Shown one piece after another: positions 1 through 5,437 of a DNA stretch of 5,437 nucleotides. Source of the DNA: Burkholderiales bacterium (GTDB lineage: Bacteria > Pseudomonadota > Gammaproteobacteria > Burkholderiales > SG8-39); contig JADGRR010000245.1 in the NCBI GenBank assembly GCA_017880745.1, forward strand, positions 1 to 5,437. Direction: 5' to 3'. Under the pieces are notes generated by a model. The model made no database searches, was not told the DNA's origin, and saw nothing but the letters and a program-made list of their open reading frames with translations. Numbering within the stretch: the first letter of the stretch is position 1; each line of letters opens with the position of its first letter. The position numbers and the translations under genes are program-made.

Positions 1-129
1 CACGGCCGCGACACCCGCGTCCTCCAGCCGCTTGAGGCTGTCTATCGAACCGGTCATGGGCGAGGCCGCGGCCACGATGGGGTTCCTGAGTTCCAGGCCC
101 AGATACCGGCTGCGCAGATCGGTGCTCAT
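1..129 (-). CDS. Dihydroorotate-dehydrogenase-like flavoprotein, N-terminal fragment (truncated by the left edge)
   Basis: Only the first 43 residues are inside the window, starting at the ATG at 129-127 and still open at base 1. The fragment has the beginning typical of class 1 PyrD-like FMN TIM barrels: a short lead, the YLGLELRNPIVAAASP block (about residues 9-24), then a helix ending LEDAGVAAV. In this family the NPIV-AAASP strand is the first barrel strand and contributes to the FMN site. The start is well fixed: it overlaps the nifJ stop as ATGA and is preceded by a strong purine-rich ribosome-binding site. From memory, such 'dihydroorotate dehydrogenase-like' genes are often found beside nifJ and are usually not the pyrimidine-biosynthesis enzyme; the substrate is unknown. 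The catalytic base and any iron-sulfur motif lie outside the window, so a true PyrD or a PreA-type dihydropyrimidine dehydrogenase subunit cannot be excluded. Confidence 0.85.
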   Translation of the reverse strand, partial: MSTDLRSRYLGLELRNPIVAAASPMTGSIDSLKRLEDAGVAAV

Positions 130-3100
130 GCTTCCTCCTCCTTGGGGGGCGGCGCAGCCGCCGCGGGCGCCGCGTCGCCGCTGTCCTCGCCGTGTTTGCC
201 GTGCCTGGTCACGGTGCGATGCACGCCGGCCACTTGCTCGTAGAGGTTCCAGCGCGCGTCGGCATCGGCCTGCGCCGCGATCATCAACAGCTTGGCCCGT
301 TCCGGGTCGGCCTGTGCGAGCATGGCGTAGCGGCCCTCTTTCATGGTGAAGCGTTCGACCGGGATCGTCGGCTTGCGTGAATCGAGCTTCAGCGGCTGCG
401 TGGCGCCGTTCATTCCCAGTCGCGGGTCGTAGTGGTACAGCGTCAGGTAGCCGCTCTTGACCGCGTCGCGCTGGTGGCTCATGGCGGTAGCCATGTCGAT
501 GCCGTGGGCGATGCAGTGGCTATAGGCGATGATCAGCGACGGTCCCGGCCACGACGCCGCTTCCTGGAAGGTGCGCACCGTGTGCACCGGGTTCGCGCCC
601 ATCGCCACTTGGGCCACATACACATTGCCGTAGGCCATGGCGATCATGCCCAGATCCTTCTTGCCCGAGGACTTGCCGGCGGCGGCGAACTTCGCCACCG
701 CGCCGCGCTGCGTCGATTTCGACGCCTGACCGCCGGTGTTGCTGTAGACCTCGGTGTCGAGCACCAGGATGTTGACATTGCGTCCCGAGGCGAGCACGTG
801 GTCGAGGCCGCCGTAGCCGATGTCGTATGCCCAGCCGTCGCCGCCGACGATCCACACGCTGCGGACGATCAGGCTGTCGGCAACTGCGAGCAACTGTTGT
901 GCTCGCAGGGATGCGATTTGAGACAGGATGGGCTTGAGCTCGGCTACGCGCTTGCGCTGCTTGCGAATCTGCTCGTCCGATTCCTGCGGTGCTTCCAGCA
1001 GCGCGTCCGCCAGAGTCTCGCCGATTTCGCCGCGCAGGGCGTGCACCAGTGCTTGCGCCAAATCGCGCTGCGTGTCCAGAGCGAGGCGCATGCCCAGCCC
1101 GAACTCGGCGTTGTCCTCGAACAGGCTGTTCGCCCATGCCGGACCCTGGCCGGCGCGGTTCTGCGCCCACGGTGTGGAGGGCAGGTTGCCGCCATAGATC
1201 GACGAGCAGCCGGTGGCGTTGGCCACCAGCAGGTGATCGCCGCAGAGCTGCGACAGAAGCTTCAGATATGGCGTTTCGCCGCAGCCGGAGCAGGCGCCGG
1301 AGTACTCGAACAAGGGCGCGCGCAACTGCGAGCCCTTCAGCAGATCGATCGTGTCCCACGGCGGGCGCGTCTCGGGCAATCCGAGGTAGAACTCGTAGTT
1401 GCGCCGCTCGACCTCGAGGTGGTCGAGCTTGGGCTCCATGTTGATGGCCTTGCGCTTGACCATCTCCTTGTTGCGCGTGGGGCATATGTCCACGCAGATG
1501 CCGCAGCCGGTGCAGTCCTCCGGCGCCACTTGCAGCGTGTAAGCCCAGCCGTCCAGCTTGTCGCCCTCCTTGCTCCTCCAGGGCACGCTCTTGAAGCCCG
1601 CCGGCGCGCCTTTCAACTGATCGGGGGAATAGACGTTCATGCGGATGGCGGCGTGCGGGCACACCAGCGGGCACAATGCGCACTGGGTGCAGATAGTCTC
1701 GTCCCAGATCGGAATTTCGTGGGCGATGCTGTGCTTTTCCCACTGCGAGGTCGCGGTGGGGAAGGTGCCGTCGACCGGCAGCGCCGACACCGGCAGCAGG
1801 TCGCCCTTGCCGTCGAGCATCATCGCGGTGACGCGTTGCACGAAATCCGGGGCCGGGCGCGGCACCACCGGCCGGCGATGCCGTGCCGAGTCGGCCCGGC
1901 CCGGCACGCGCACTTCGCGCAGCGCGGCGAGCGACTGGTCCACGGCAGCGAAGTTGCGGTGCAATACGGTTTCGCCGCGCTTGCCGTAGGTCTTGCGGAT
2001 CGAGGACTTGATTTTTTCGATCGCCTCGTCGCGCGGCAGGATGCCCGAAATGGCGAAAAAGCAGGCCTGGGTGACGGTATTGATGCGGCCCGCGAGGCCG
2101 GCCTCTTTCGCCACCGCCAGCGCGTCGACCACGTACATCTTGAGTTTCTTGGCGAGGATCTGCTCCTGCGCCTCGCGCGGAAGTTTGTCCCAGACTTCGT
2201 CGGGTCCGTAGGGGCTGTTCAGCAGGAAGGTGGCGCCCGGGCGCGCCAGCGCCAGCACGTCGAGTTTCTCCATGAATTCGAACTGGTGGCAGGCGACGAA
2301 GTCGGCGTGCCGGATCAAATAGGTCGATTCGATCGGCCTGGGGCCAAAGCGCAGGTGCGATATGGGGATCGCGCCCGATTTCTTGCTGTCATAAACGAAG
2401 TAGCCTTGCGCGTGGAGCGGCGTGTTCTCGCCGATGATCTTCACCGAGTTCTTGGTCGCGCCGACGGTGCCGTCCGCGCCCAATCCATAGAACACCGCGC
2501 AAGTGACGTCGTCGGGTTCGGTGTCAAAATCCTGGTCCACAGTCAGCGACAGCCTGGTGACGTCATCGACGATCCCGACGGTGAAATGGCGCTTGGGTTG
2601 CGGCTTCGTCAATTCGTCCAGGACGGACTTGGCCATGGCCGGCGTGTACTCTTTGGACGACAGGCCGTAGCGGCCGCCGATGACCTTCGGCGTCGCGAAC
2701 TCCTGCGGCCACGCCTCGACCAGGGCGGTGACGATGTCCTGATACATGGGCTCACCGACTGCGCCCGGCTCCTTGGTGCGGTCGAGCACGGCGATCGCGC
2801 GCACGCTGCGCGGCAACGCCGCGACGAAGGCCTGAGTGTCGAACGGCCGGTAGAGCCGCACGGTGAGCAAGCCCACTTTTTCACCGCGTGCGGCGAGGGC
2901 CCGTACGGCTTCGCCCGAGGCACCGACGCCCGAACCCATCTGTACCAGCACCCGCTCGGCATCGGGCGCGCCCCGGTAATCGAACAGCCGGTAGCGGCGA
3001 TTGGTGAGCTTGGCGAAGCGGTCCATGCATTCTTGCACAACGCCCGGCACCGCGAGATAGAACGGGTTGCACGCTTCGCGCGCCTGGAAAAACACGTCCG

Positions 3101-3764
3101 GGTTCTGCGCCGAGCCGCGCAGTATGGGTTTGTCCGGGTTGAGCGCGCGCGCGCGATGCGCCGTCACCAGTTCTTCGTCGATCAGTTCGCGCACGTCGTC
3201 CTCGAGCAGGAGTTCGAGTTTGTTCACTTCGTGGCTGGTGCGGAACCCGTCGAAGAAATGCATGAACGGCAGGCGTGAACGCAGCGTCGCCATCTGGGCG
3301 ATCATGGCCATGTCCTGCGCTTCCTGCACGCTGGCGGAGGCGAGCATGGCCCAGCCGGTCATCCTTGCCGCCATCACGTCGCTGTGATCGCCGAAGATGG
3401 ACAGCGCATGCGTGGCCAGGGTGCGCGCCGCGATGTGGAACACCGCAGGCGTGAGTTCGCCCGCGATCTTGAACATGTTGGGGAGCATCAACAGCAGGCC
3501 CTGAGACGAAGTGAAGGTCGTCGTGAGCGCCCCCGCCTGCAGCGCGCCGTGCACCGCACCTGCGGCGCCGGCCTCGCTCTGCATCTCGATGACCTCCGGT
3601 ACCATACCCCAGAGGTTCTTCTGCTTGGCAGCCGACCACGCGTCGGCGAACTCGCCCATGGCCGAGGACGGTGTGATGGGGTAGATCGCGATCACCTCGT
3701 TGGTGAGGTGCGCGATGCGTGCGGCGGCCTCGTTGCCTTCGAGGACGACCAGGCGTTTGCTCAT
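126..3764 (-). CDS. nifJ: Pyruvate:ferredoxin (flavodoxin) oxidoreductase, single-chain type
   Basis: This enzyme catalyses pyruvate + CoA + oxidised ferredoxin/flavodoxin to acetyl-CoA + CO2 + reduced carrier, in the cytoplasm. The 1212-residue length fits the family (about 1170-1230). Visible parts in order: N-terminal pyruvate/TPP domain (about 1-255) with YPITPSS at 28-34 (Thr31), Glu64 in MQSEAG, and Arg114, all at the same numbers as in the Desulfovibrio africanus enzyme; transketolase-C-like domain (about 256-415); gamma-type domain with GADGTVGATKNS at 429-440; EKR-type linker (about 590-680); two 4Fe-4S sites at Cys692/695/698/702 and Cys751/754/757/761; and a TPP domain with proximal-cluster cysteines 825, 828, 853 and 1084, and GDG at 975-977 through Asn1009. 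The tail after about 1180 is low-complexity (Ala/Pro/Glu). The start at 3764 follows AAAGGA with a short spacer and gives the canonical N-terminus. Its stop overlaps the next gene (ATGA). I see no damage. Whether it serves nitrogenase or general pyruvate oxidation cannot be read here. Confidence 0.97.
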   Translation of the reverse strand: MSKRLVVLEGNEAAARIAHLTNEVIAIYPITPSSAMGEFADAWSAAKQKNLWGMVPEVIEMQSEAGAAGAVHGALQAGALTTTFTSSQGLLLMLPNMFKIAGELTPAVFHIAARTLATHALSIFGDHSDVMAARMTGWAMLASASVQEAQDMAMIAQMATLRSRLPFMHFFDGFRTSHEVNKLELLLEDDVRELIDEELVTAHRARALNPDKPILRGSAQNPDVFFQAREACNPFYLAVPGVVQECMDRFAKLTNRRYRLFDYRGAPDAERVLVQMGSGVGASGEAVRALAARGEKVGLLTVRLYRPFDTQAFVAALPRSVRAIAVLDRTKEPGAVGEPMYQDIVTALVEAWPQEFATPKVIGGRYGLSSKEYTPAMAKSVLDELTKPQPKRHFTVGIVDDVTRLSLTVDQDFDTEPDDVTCAVFYGLGADGTVGATKNSVKIIGENTPLHAQGYFVYDSKKSGAIPISHLRFGPRPIESTYLIRHADFVACHQFEFMEKLDVLALARPGATFLLNSPYGPDEVWDKLPREAQEQILAKKLKMYVVDALAVAKEAGLAGRINTVTQACFFAISGILPRDEAIEKIKSSIRKTYGKRGETVLHRNFAAVDQSLAALREVRVPGRADSARHRRPVVPRPAPDFVQRVTAMMLDGKGDLLPVSALPVDGTFPTATSQWEKHSIAHEIPIWDETICTQCALCPLVCPHAAIRMNVYSPDQLKGAPAGFKSVPWRSKEGDKLDGWAYTLQVAPEDCTGCGICVDICPTRNKEMVKRKAINMEPKLDHLEVERRNYEFYLGLPETRPPWDTIDLLKGSQLRAPLFEYSGACSGCGETPYLKLLSQLCGDHLLVANATGCSSIYGGNLPSTPWAQNRAGQGPAWANSLFEDNAEFGLGMRLALDTQRDLAQALVHALRGEIGETLADALLEAPQESDEQIRKQRKRVAELKPILSQIASLRAQQLLAVADSLIVRSVWIVGGDGWAYDIGYGGLDHVLASGRNVNILVLDTEVYSNTGGQASKSTQRGAVAKFAAAGKSSGKKDLGMIAMAYGNVYVAQVAMGANPVHTVRTFQEAASWPGPSLIIAYSHCIAHGIDMATAMSHQRDAVKSGYLTLYHYDPRLGMNGATQPLKLDSRKPTIPVERFTMKEGRYAMLAQADPERAKLLMIAAQADADARWNLYEQVAGVHRTVTRHGKHGEDSGDAAPAAAAPPPKEEEA
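132..143 (-). promoter_or_regulatory. Strong Shine-Dalgarno for the dihydroorotate-dehydrogenase-like gene
   Basis: Read on the minus strand this is AAGGAGGAGGAA, ending 2 nt before the ATG at 129. The AAGGAGG core (143-137) leaves a 7-nt spacer. It lies wholly inside the last codons of nifJ (AAG GAG GAG GAA, encoding KEEE), so the acidic end of NifJ doubles as the downstream gene's ribosome-binding site. Together with the ATGA overlap this predicts translational coupling. Confidence 0.8.
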
Positions 3765-3768
3765 GGTT

Positions 3769-3774
3769 TCCTTT
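3769..3774 (-). promoter_or_regulatory. Ribosome-binding site of nifJ
   Basis: On the minus strand AAAGGA ends 4 nt before the nifJ ATG at 3764-3762. It supports this ATG over internal ones. The site directly follows a TGA (3776-3774) that closes the frame left open downstream of the rubrerythrin stop. Confidence 0.6.
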
Positions 3775-3796
3775 CAATCATGTTCGGAGGGTTTAT

Positions 3797-3819
3797 ACAA
3801 GGGGGCTATGCCCCCTTGT
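3797..3819 (-). other. GC-rich 10-bp perfect stem-loop just upstream of nifJ
   Basis: Bases 3797-3806 pair perfectly with 3810-3819 around a 3-nt loop (3807-3809). The stem contains six G:C pairs in a row next to the loop. In nifJ sense it ends 32 nt before the start codon and is followed by TATAAACCC, not by a U-run, so it is not a classical intrinsic terminator. It could act as an mRNA processing or stability element, an attenuator, or be part of a dispersed palindromic repeat. The stem is directly visible; the role is inference. Confidence 0.7.
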
Positions 3820-3858
3820 CCCCCAAGGGGACTTCCTTCGGGGCGTAAATCCCCCAAG
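3797..3858. repeat. Cluster of three G/C-run stem-loops in the nifJ leader (possible dispersed intergenic repeat)
   Basis: Besides the 3797-3819 hairpin there is a second stem (3818-3823 with 3827-3832, loop of three) and a third imperfect one (3836-3838 plus 3840-3843 with 3851-3854 plus 3856-3858, one mismatch). The octamer CCCCCAAG occurs twice (3820-3827 and 3851-3858). The first and second stems share bases 3818-3819, and 3812-3817 can instead pair with 3825-3830, so alternative folds compete. The block recalls palindromic intergenic repeats I associate with betaproteobacteria, but I could not compare it with any genome. Confidence 0.5.
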
Positions 3859-3862
3859 TCAG

Positions 3863-3903
3863 AGGAAGCTCTCATTGCATTACGGGCTTGATCAGAGCTT
3901 CCT
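3863..3903. repeat. 41-bp element bounded by a 10-bp perfect inverted repeat
   Basis: AGGAAGCTCT (3863-3872) is the exact reverse complement of AGAGCTTCCT (3894-3903), with a 21-nt centre. It sits between the rubrerythrin stop and the stem-loop cluster. The centre carries the palindrome TGATCA at 3889-3894 (it overlaps the right arm by one base). No U-run follows in the minus direction, so it is not an obvious terminator for the rubrerythrin transcript. The ends GGAAGCTCTGATCAAG loosely resemble IS5-family termini, so a tiny insertion-sequence remnant is possible. I see no target-site duplication, and this origin is weakly supported. Confidence 0.5.
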
Positions 3904-3913
3904 TTCCTTACAT

Positions 3914-3929
3914 TGCAGCGTCCGTGCCG
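3914..3929 (-). promoter_or_regulatory. Possible sigma-54 (-24/-12) promoter for nifJ
   Basis: Minus-strand CGGCACGGACGCTGCA matches the RpoN consensus TGGCACG-N4-TTGCW at 10 of 12 defined positions, with the invariant GG (3928-3927) and GC (3916-3915) exactly 10 nt apart. It begins directly after the rubrerythrin stop codon, in the only gap where an internal promoter would be expected. Initiation about 12 nt past the GC would fall near 3903, at the base of the inverted repeat, giving a leader of about 140 nt. I found no exact TGT-N10-ACA NifA site in the roughly 340 bases upstream. GG-N10-GC pairs are common by chance in GC-rich DNA, so this is a candidate only. Confidence 0.35.
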
Positions 3930-4580
3930 CTATAGCAGCCCGGCCCTGCCGGTCTTCCAGCGCTCGAATTCTGTAGTCAGCAGCGCGACATGCTCCCGCT
4001 CCTCGGCGGCGAGCTCCTTGTATAGATCCCGCGCGACTGAGCCCTCGGGGGCCTGCGCGCCCTGCCCGCTGAAGAACGTTACCGCCCGTTCCTCGAAGGC
4101 GATGGCGATGCGAAACAGGTTGGCCGGATCCTCGGGCTTGCGCTCCACGCCCGCGAAGATGGCGGCATGATCGATGTGGAAGTCCTCGGCCGGCGGCGGC
4201 AGATCCGCGTGGTAGCGCTTGGACAAGGTCTGCATGTGCTCCTCTTCCATCGCGGCCAATCGGCCGAAGAGGTCCCGCAGCGCCGGTTCCCGCGCCTCGC
4301 TCGCCGCGCGCTGGTAGAAGGCGCGGCCGCCGAGTTCGATCTCGAACGCCGCGCGGATGGCGTCCATGCCCTGCGTGTCGTCGATCGGCCCGCGGTCCAG
4401 CAGCGCGAGCCGTCCCTTGCCGCAAAGCGGACACATGCCGTAGGGGAAGGCGAAACCCTCGCTCACTTTGCCGCACTCGCTGCAGCGCCAGCGCAGCTCG
4501 ATGTTGGCGCAACAGATGTAGGCTTCCTCGCCTTCGATCGGGCGGTGGCAGCGCGGACAGAACATCATGGCTTCGGTCAT
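3930..4580 (-). CDS. Rubrerythrin-like protein: N-terminal rubredoxin/zinc-ribbon part plus diiron ferritin-like domain
   Basis: The 216-residue product is probably a cytoplasmic diiron peroxidase or oxygen scavenger. The N-terminal part has Cys8/Cys11, adjacent Cys23-Cys24, Cys33/Cys36 (CSECG) and Cys50/Cys53 (CPLCG); the last two pairs have rubredoxin-knuckle form. A ferritin-like four-helix bundle (about 70-210) carries a complete predicted diiron set: Glu82 (seven before Tyr89), Glu112 and His115, Glu163, Glu194 and His197. Classical rubrerythrin has the rubredoxin domain at the C-terminus, so this is the reversed order. The ATG at 4580 gives the CPRC-containing N-terminus and overlaps the upstream gene's stop (ATGA); the ribosome-binding site is weak, which fits coupled translation. 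A frame running further upstream to 4853 is Arg-rich shadow sequence of the neighbour. The reductant may be the preceding flavoprotein or NifJ-reduced ferredoxin; both are guesses from position. Confidence 0.88.
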   Translation of the reverse strand: MTEAMMFCPRCHRPIEGEEAYICCANIELRWRCSECGKVSEGFAFPYGMCPLCGKGRLALLDRGPIDDTQGMDAIRAAFEIELGGRAFYQRAASEAREPALRDLFGRLAAMEEEHMQTLSKRYHADLPPPAEDFHIDHAAIFAGVERKPEDPANLFRIAIAFEERAVTFFSGQGAQAPEGSVARDLYKELAAEEREHVALLTTEFERWKTGRAGLL

Positions 4581-5437
4581 GGTTGGATCTCGCTTTGGAG
4601 CGGGGTTGTCATGGGGCCGGGCTGCGCTTGCGCGCCCAGCGGCGTCGGCGGCACGAATGCGTCGACGTCGGCCTGCGTGATCGGCCAGGTCTGCTTGTTG
4701 CCCTGCAGATAGGCGCCGATCGCCTTGGCGGCGCGGCGGCCGGCGCCCATTGCCAGGATCACCGTAGCCGCGCCGGTGACGATGTCGCCCCCTGCGAACA
4801 CTCCCGGCAGGCTGGTGGCCTGGGTGTCCGCGTCGGCGACGATGTAGCCCCACTTGTTGAGGTTCAGGCCGGGTGTGGACTTGGTGACGATCGGGTTGGC
4901 CTTGGTGCCGAGCGCGTAGATCACGGTGTCGCAGTTGAGTTCGACGAACTCGCCGAGCGGCACGGGCTTGCGCCGTCCCTTCTCGTCGGGTTCACCCAAC
5001 ATCATCTTCTCGACCTTCATCCCCCGGACGCCGCCGTTGTCGTCGGTGAAAATCTCCGCCGGCGCGTGCAGGAAGAAAAACTCGATGCCTTCTTCCTTGG
5101 CATGCCGCAGCTCTTCGATGCGGGCCGGTGCCTCGGTCTCGGAGCGGCGGTAGACGCAGCGCACGGTCGGCGTACCCAGACGCTTGGCGACCCGCAGGCA
5201 GTCCATGGCGGTGTTGCCGGCGCCGATGACGACCACGCTTTTGCCCAGGGTGATCGGCGTGTCGAGATACGGGAACTTGTCCCCGCCCATCAGGTTGACC
5301 CGGGTCAGGAACTCGTTCGCTGAATAGACCTGACCCGCGAACTCGCCGGGGATGCCGAGAAATGCCGGGGCACCGGCGCCGGCACCGATGAACGCTGCAT
5401 CAAAGCCCATCTCGCCCATGAGGTGCGCGATGGAAAA
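4577..5437 (-). CDS. GltD/PreT/SudA-family NAD(P)H-dependent FAD oxidoreductase, C-terminal part (truncated by the right edge)
   Basis: The frame is open to base 5437, so the ATG at 5419 is internal; residues FSIAHL precede it and read straight into the conserved GFDAAFIGAGAGAP block. The visible 286 residues contain the NAD(P)-binding Rossmann motif VVVIGAGNTAMD (GAGNTAMD at 5224-5201), the CVYRRSETEAPAR segment whose arginine pair in this family favours NADPH, and the FAD-binding LPGVFAGGDIVTGAATVILAMGAGR near the end (FAGGD at 4798-4784). The family passes electrons between NAD(P)H and a partner: glutamate synthase (GltD), NfnB-type bifurcation, sulfide dehydrogenase (SudA) or PreT of dihydropyrimidine dehydrogenase. 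No glutamate synthase large subunit is in view, so naming it glutamate synthase would be unsafe. The last 25 or so residues form a Pro/Gln-rich tail. The stop overlaps the rubrerythrin start. The N-terminal iron-sulfur region is not visible. Confidence 0.93.
   Translation of the reverse strand, partial: FSIAHLMGEMGFDAAFIGAGAGAPAFLGIPGEFAGQVYSANEFLTRVNLMGGDKFPYLDTPITLGKSVVVIGAGNTAMDCLRVAKRLGTPTVRCVYRRSETEAPARIEELRHAKEEGIEFFFLHAPAEIFTDDNGGVRGMKVEKMMLGEPDEKGRRKPVPLGEFVELNCDTVIYALGTKANPIVTKSTPGLNLNKWGYIVADADTQATSLPGVFAGGDIVTGAATVILAMGAGRRAAKAIGAYLQGNKQTWPITQADVDAFVPPTPLGAQAQPGPMTTPLQSEIQP

Noticed and set aside
520..1743. A 407-codon minus-strand open frame inside nifJ in another frame
   Set aside because: Arg/Ala/Gly-rich shadow translation overlapping the ferredoxin and TPP domains of nifJ; no recognisable family.
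3142..3153. Short CG dinucleotide run
   Set aside because: It lies in frame within nifJ and encodes ordinary Arg/Ala residues; expected in GC-rich coding DNA.
432..3278. A 948-codon plus-strand open frame opposite nifJ
   Set aside because: It is the antisense shadow of a strongly codon-biased gene: rich in His, Arg, Val and Ala, with no coherent domain or motif, while the minus strand in the same place encodes an intact PFOR with its catalytic and cluster residues.
3797..3819. Intrinsic terminator upstream of nifJ
   Set aside because: The stem is strong, but no run of U follows it on either strand.
3888..3900. FNR/CRP-type box around TTGATCAG
   Set aside because: Only one half-site (TTGAT on the plus strand) is present; the spaced second half ATCAA is missing.
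3972..3990. NifA upstream activator site (TGT...ACA)
   Set aside because: The two triplets are separated by 13 nt rather than the 10 needed, and the site lies within rubrerythrin coding sequence.
3930..4853. A longer rubrerythrin starting at 4853
   Set aside because: The extra 91 residues overlap the coding region of the GltD-like gene and are Arg-rich with no domain; the ATG at 4580 gives the conserved N-terminus and an ATGA junction.
5417..5419. ATG at 5419 as the true start of the GltD-like gene
   Set aside because: The frame continues to the window edge and the upstream residues fit the family; a start here would remove the FAD-binding N-terminal half.

Overview
The window is a GC-rich stretch of a bacterial chromosome carrying four genes on the minus strand, packed in one direction (transcription runs from the right edge to the left). 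GC content, codon use and gene content suggest a proteobacterium, most likely a betaproteobacterium with an anaerobic, microaerobic or nitrogen-fixing side to its metabolism. This taxonomic placement is inference; no rRNA or other marker is present.

Layout in transcription order. (1) 5437-4577: the C-terminal 286 residues of a GltD/PreT/SudA-type NAD(P)H:FAD oxidoreductase; its N-terminus lies beyond the right edge. (2) 4580-3930: a 216-residue rubrerythrin-like protein with an N-terminal cysteine-rich rubredoxin-type part followed by a diiron ferritin-like four-helix domain; its start overlaps the stop of gene 1 (ATGA). (3) 3929-3765: a 165-nt gap, the only sizeable non-coding stretch. It holds a 10-bp inverted repeat, a run of three G/C-rich stem-loops, and a possible sigma-54 (-24/-12) promoter. 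(4) 3764-126: nifJ, a full-length 1212-residue pyruvate:ferredoxin (flavodoxin) oxidoreductase with all catalytic and cluster-binding residues I could check. (5) 129-1: the first 43 residues of a dihydroorotate-dehydrogenase-like (PyrD/PreA-type) flavoprotein, again overlapping the previous stop by ATGA; it runs off the left edge.

Together the genes look like a redox cassette. NifJ oxidises pyruvate to acetyl-CoA and delivers low-potential electrons to ferredoxin or flavodoxin. The two flanking flavoproteins (a GltD-like NAD(P)H dehydrogenase and an FMN TIM-barrel protein) resemble the two halves of PreT/PreA-type dihydropyrimidine dehydrogenase and may work as a pair. The rubrerythrin is a likely peroxide or oxygen scavenger beside an oxygen-sensitive enzyme. 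The enzymes are recognisable families. The less explained parts are the structured leader upstream of nifJ, the possible sigma-54 control, and the purpose of the four-gene combination. The long plus-strand open frames are shadows of the nifJ codon pattern.
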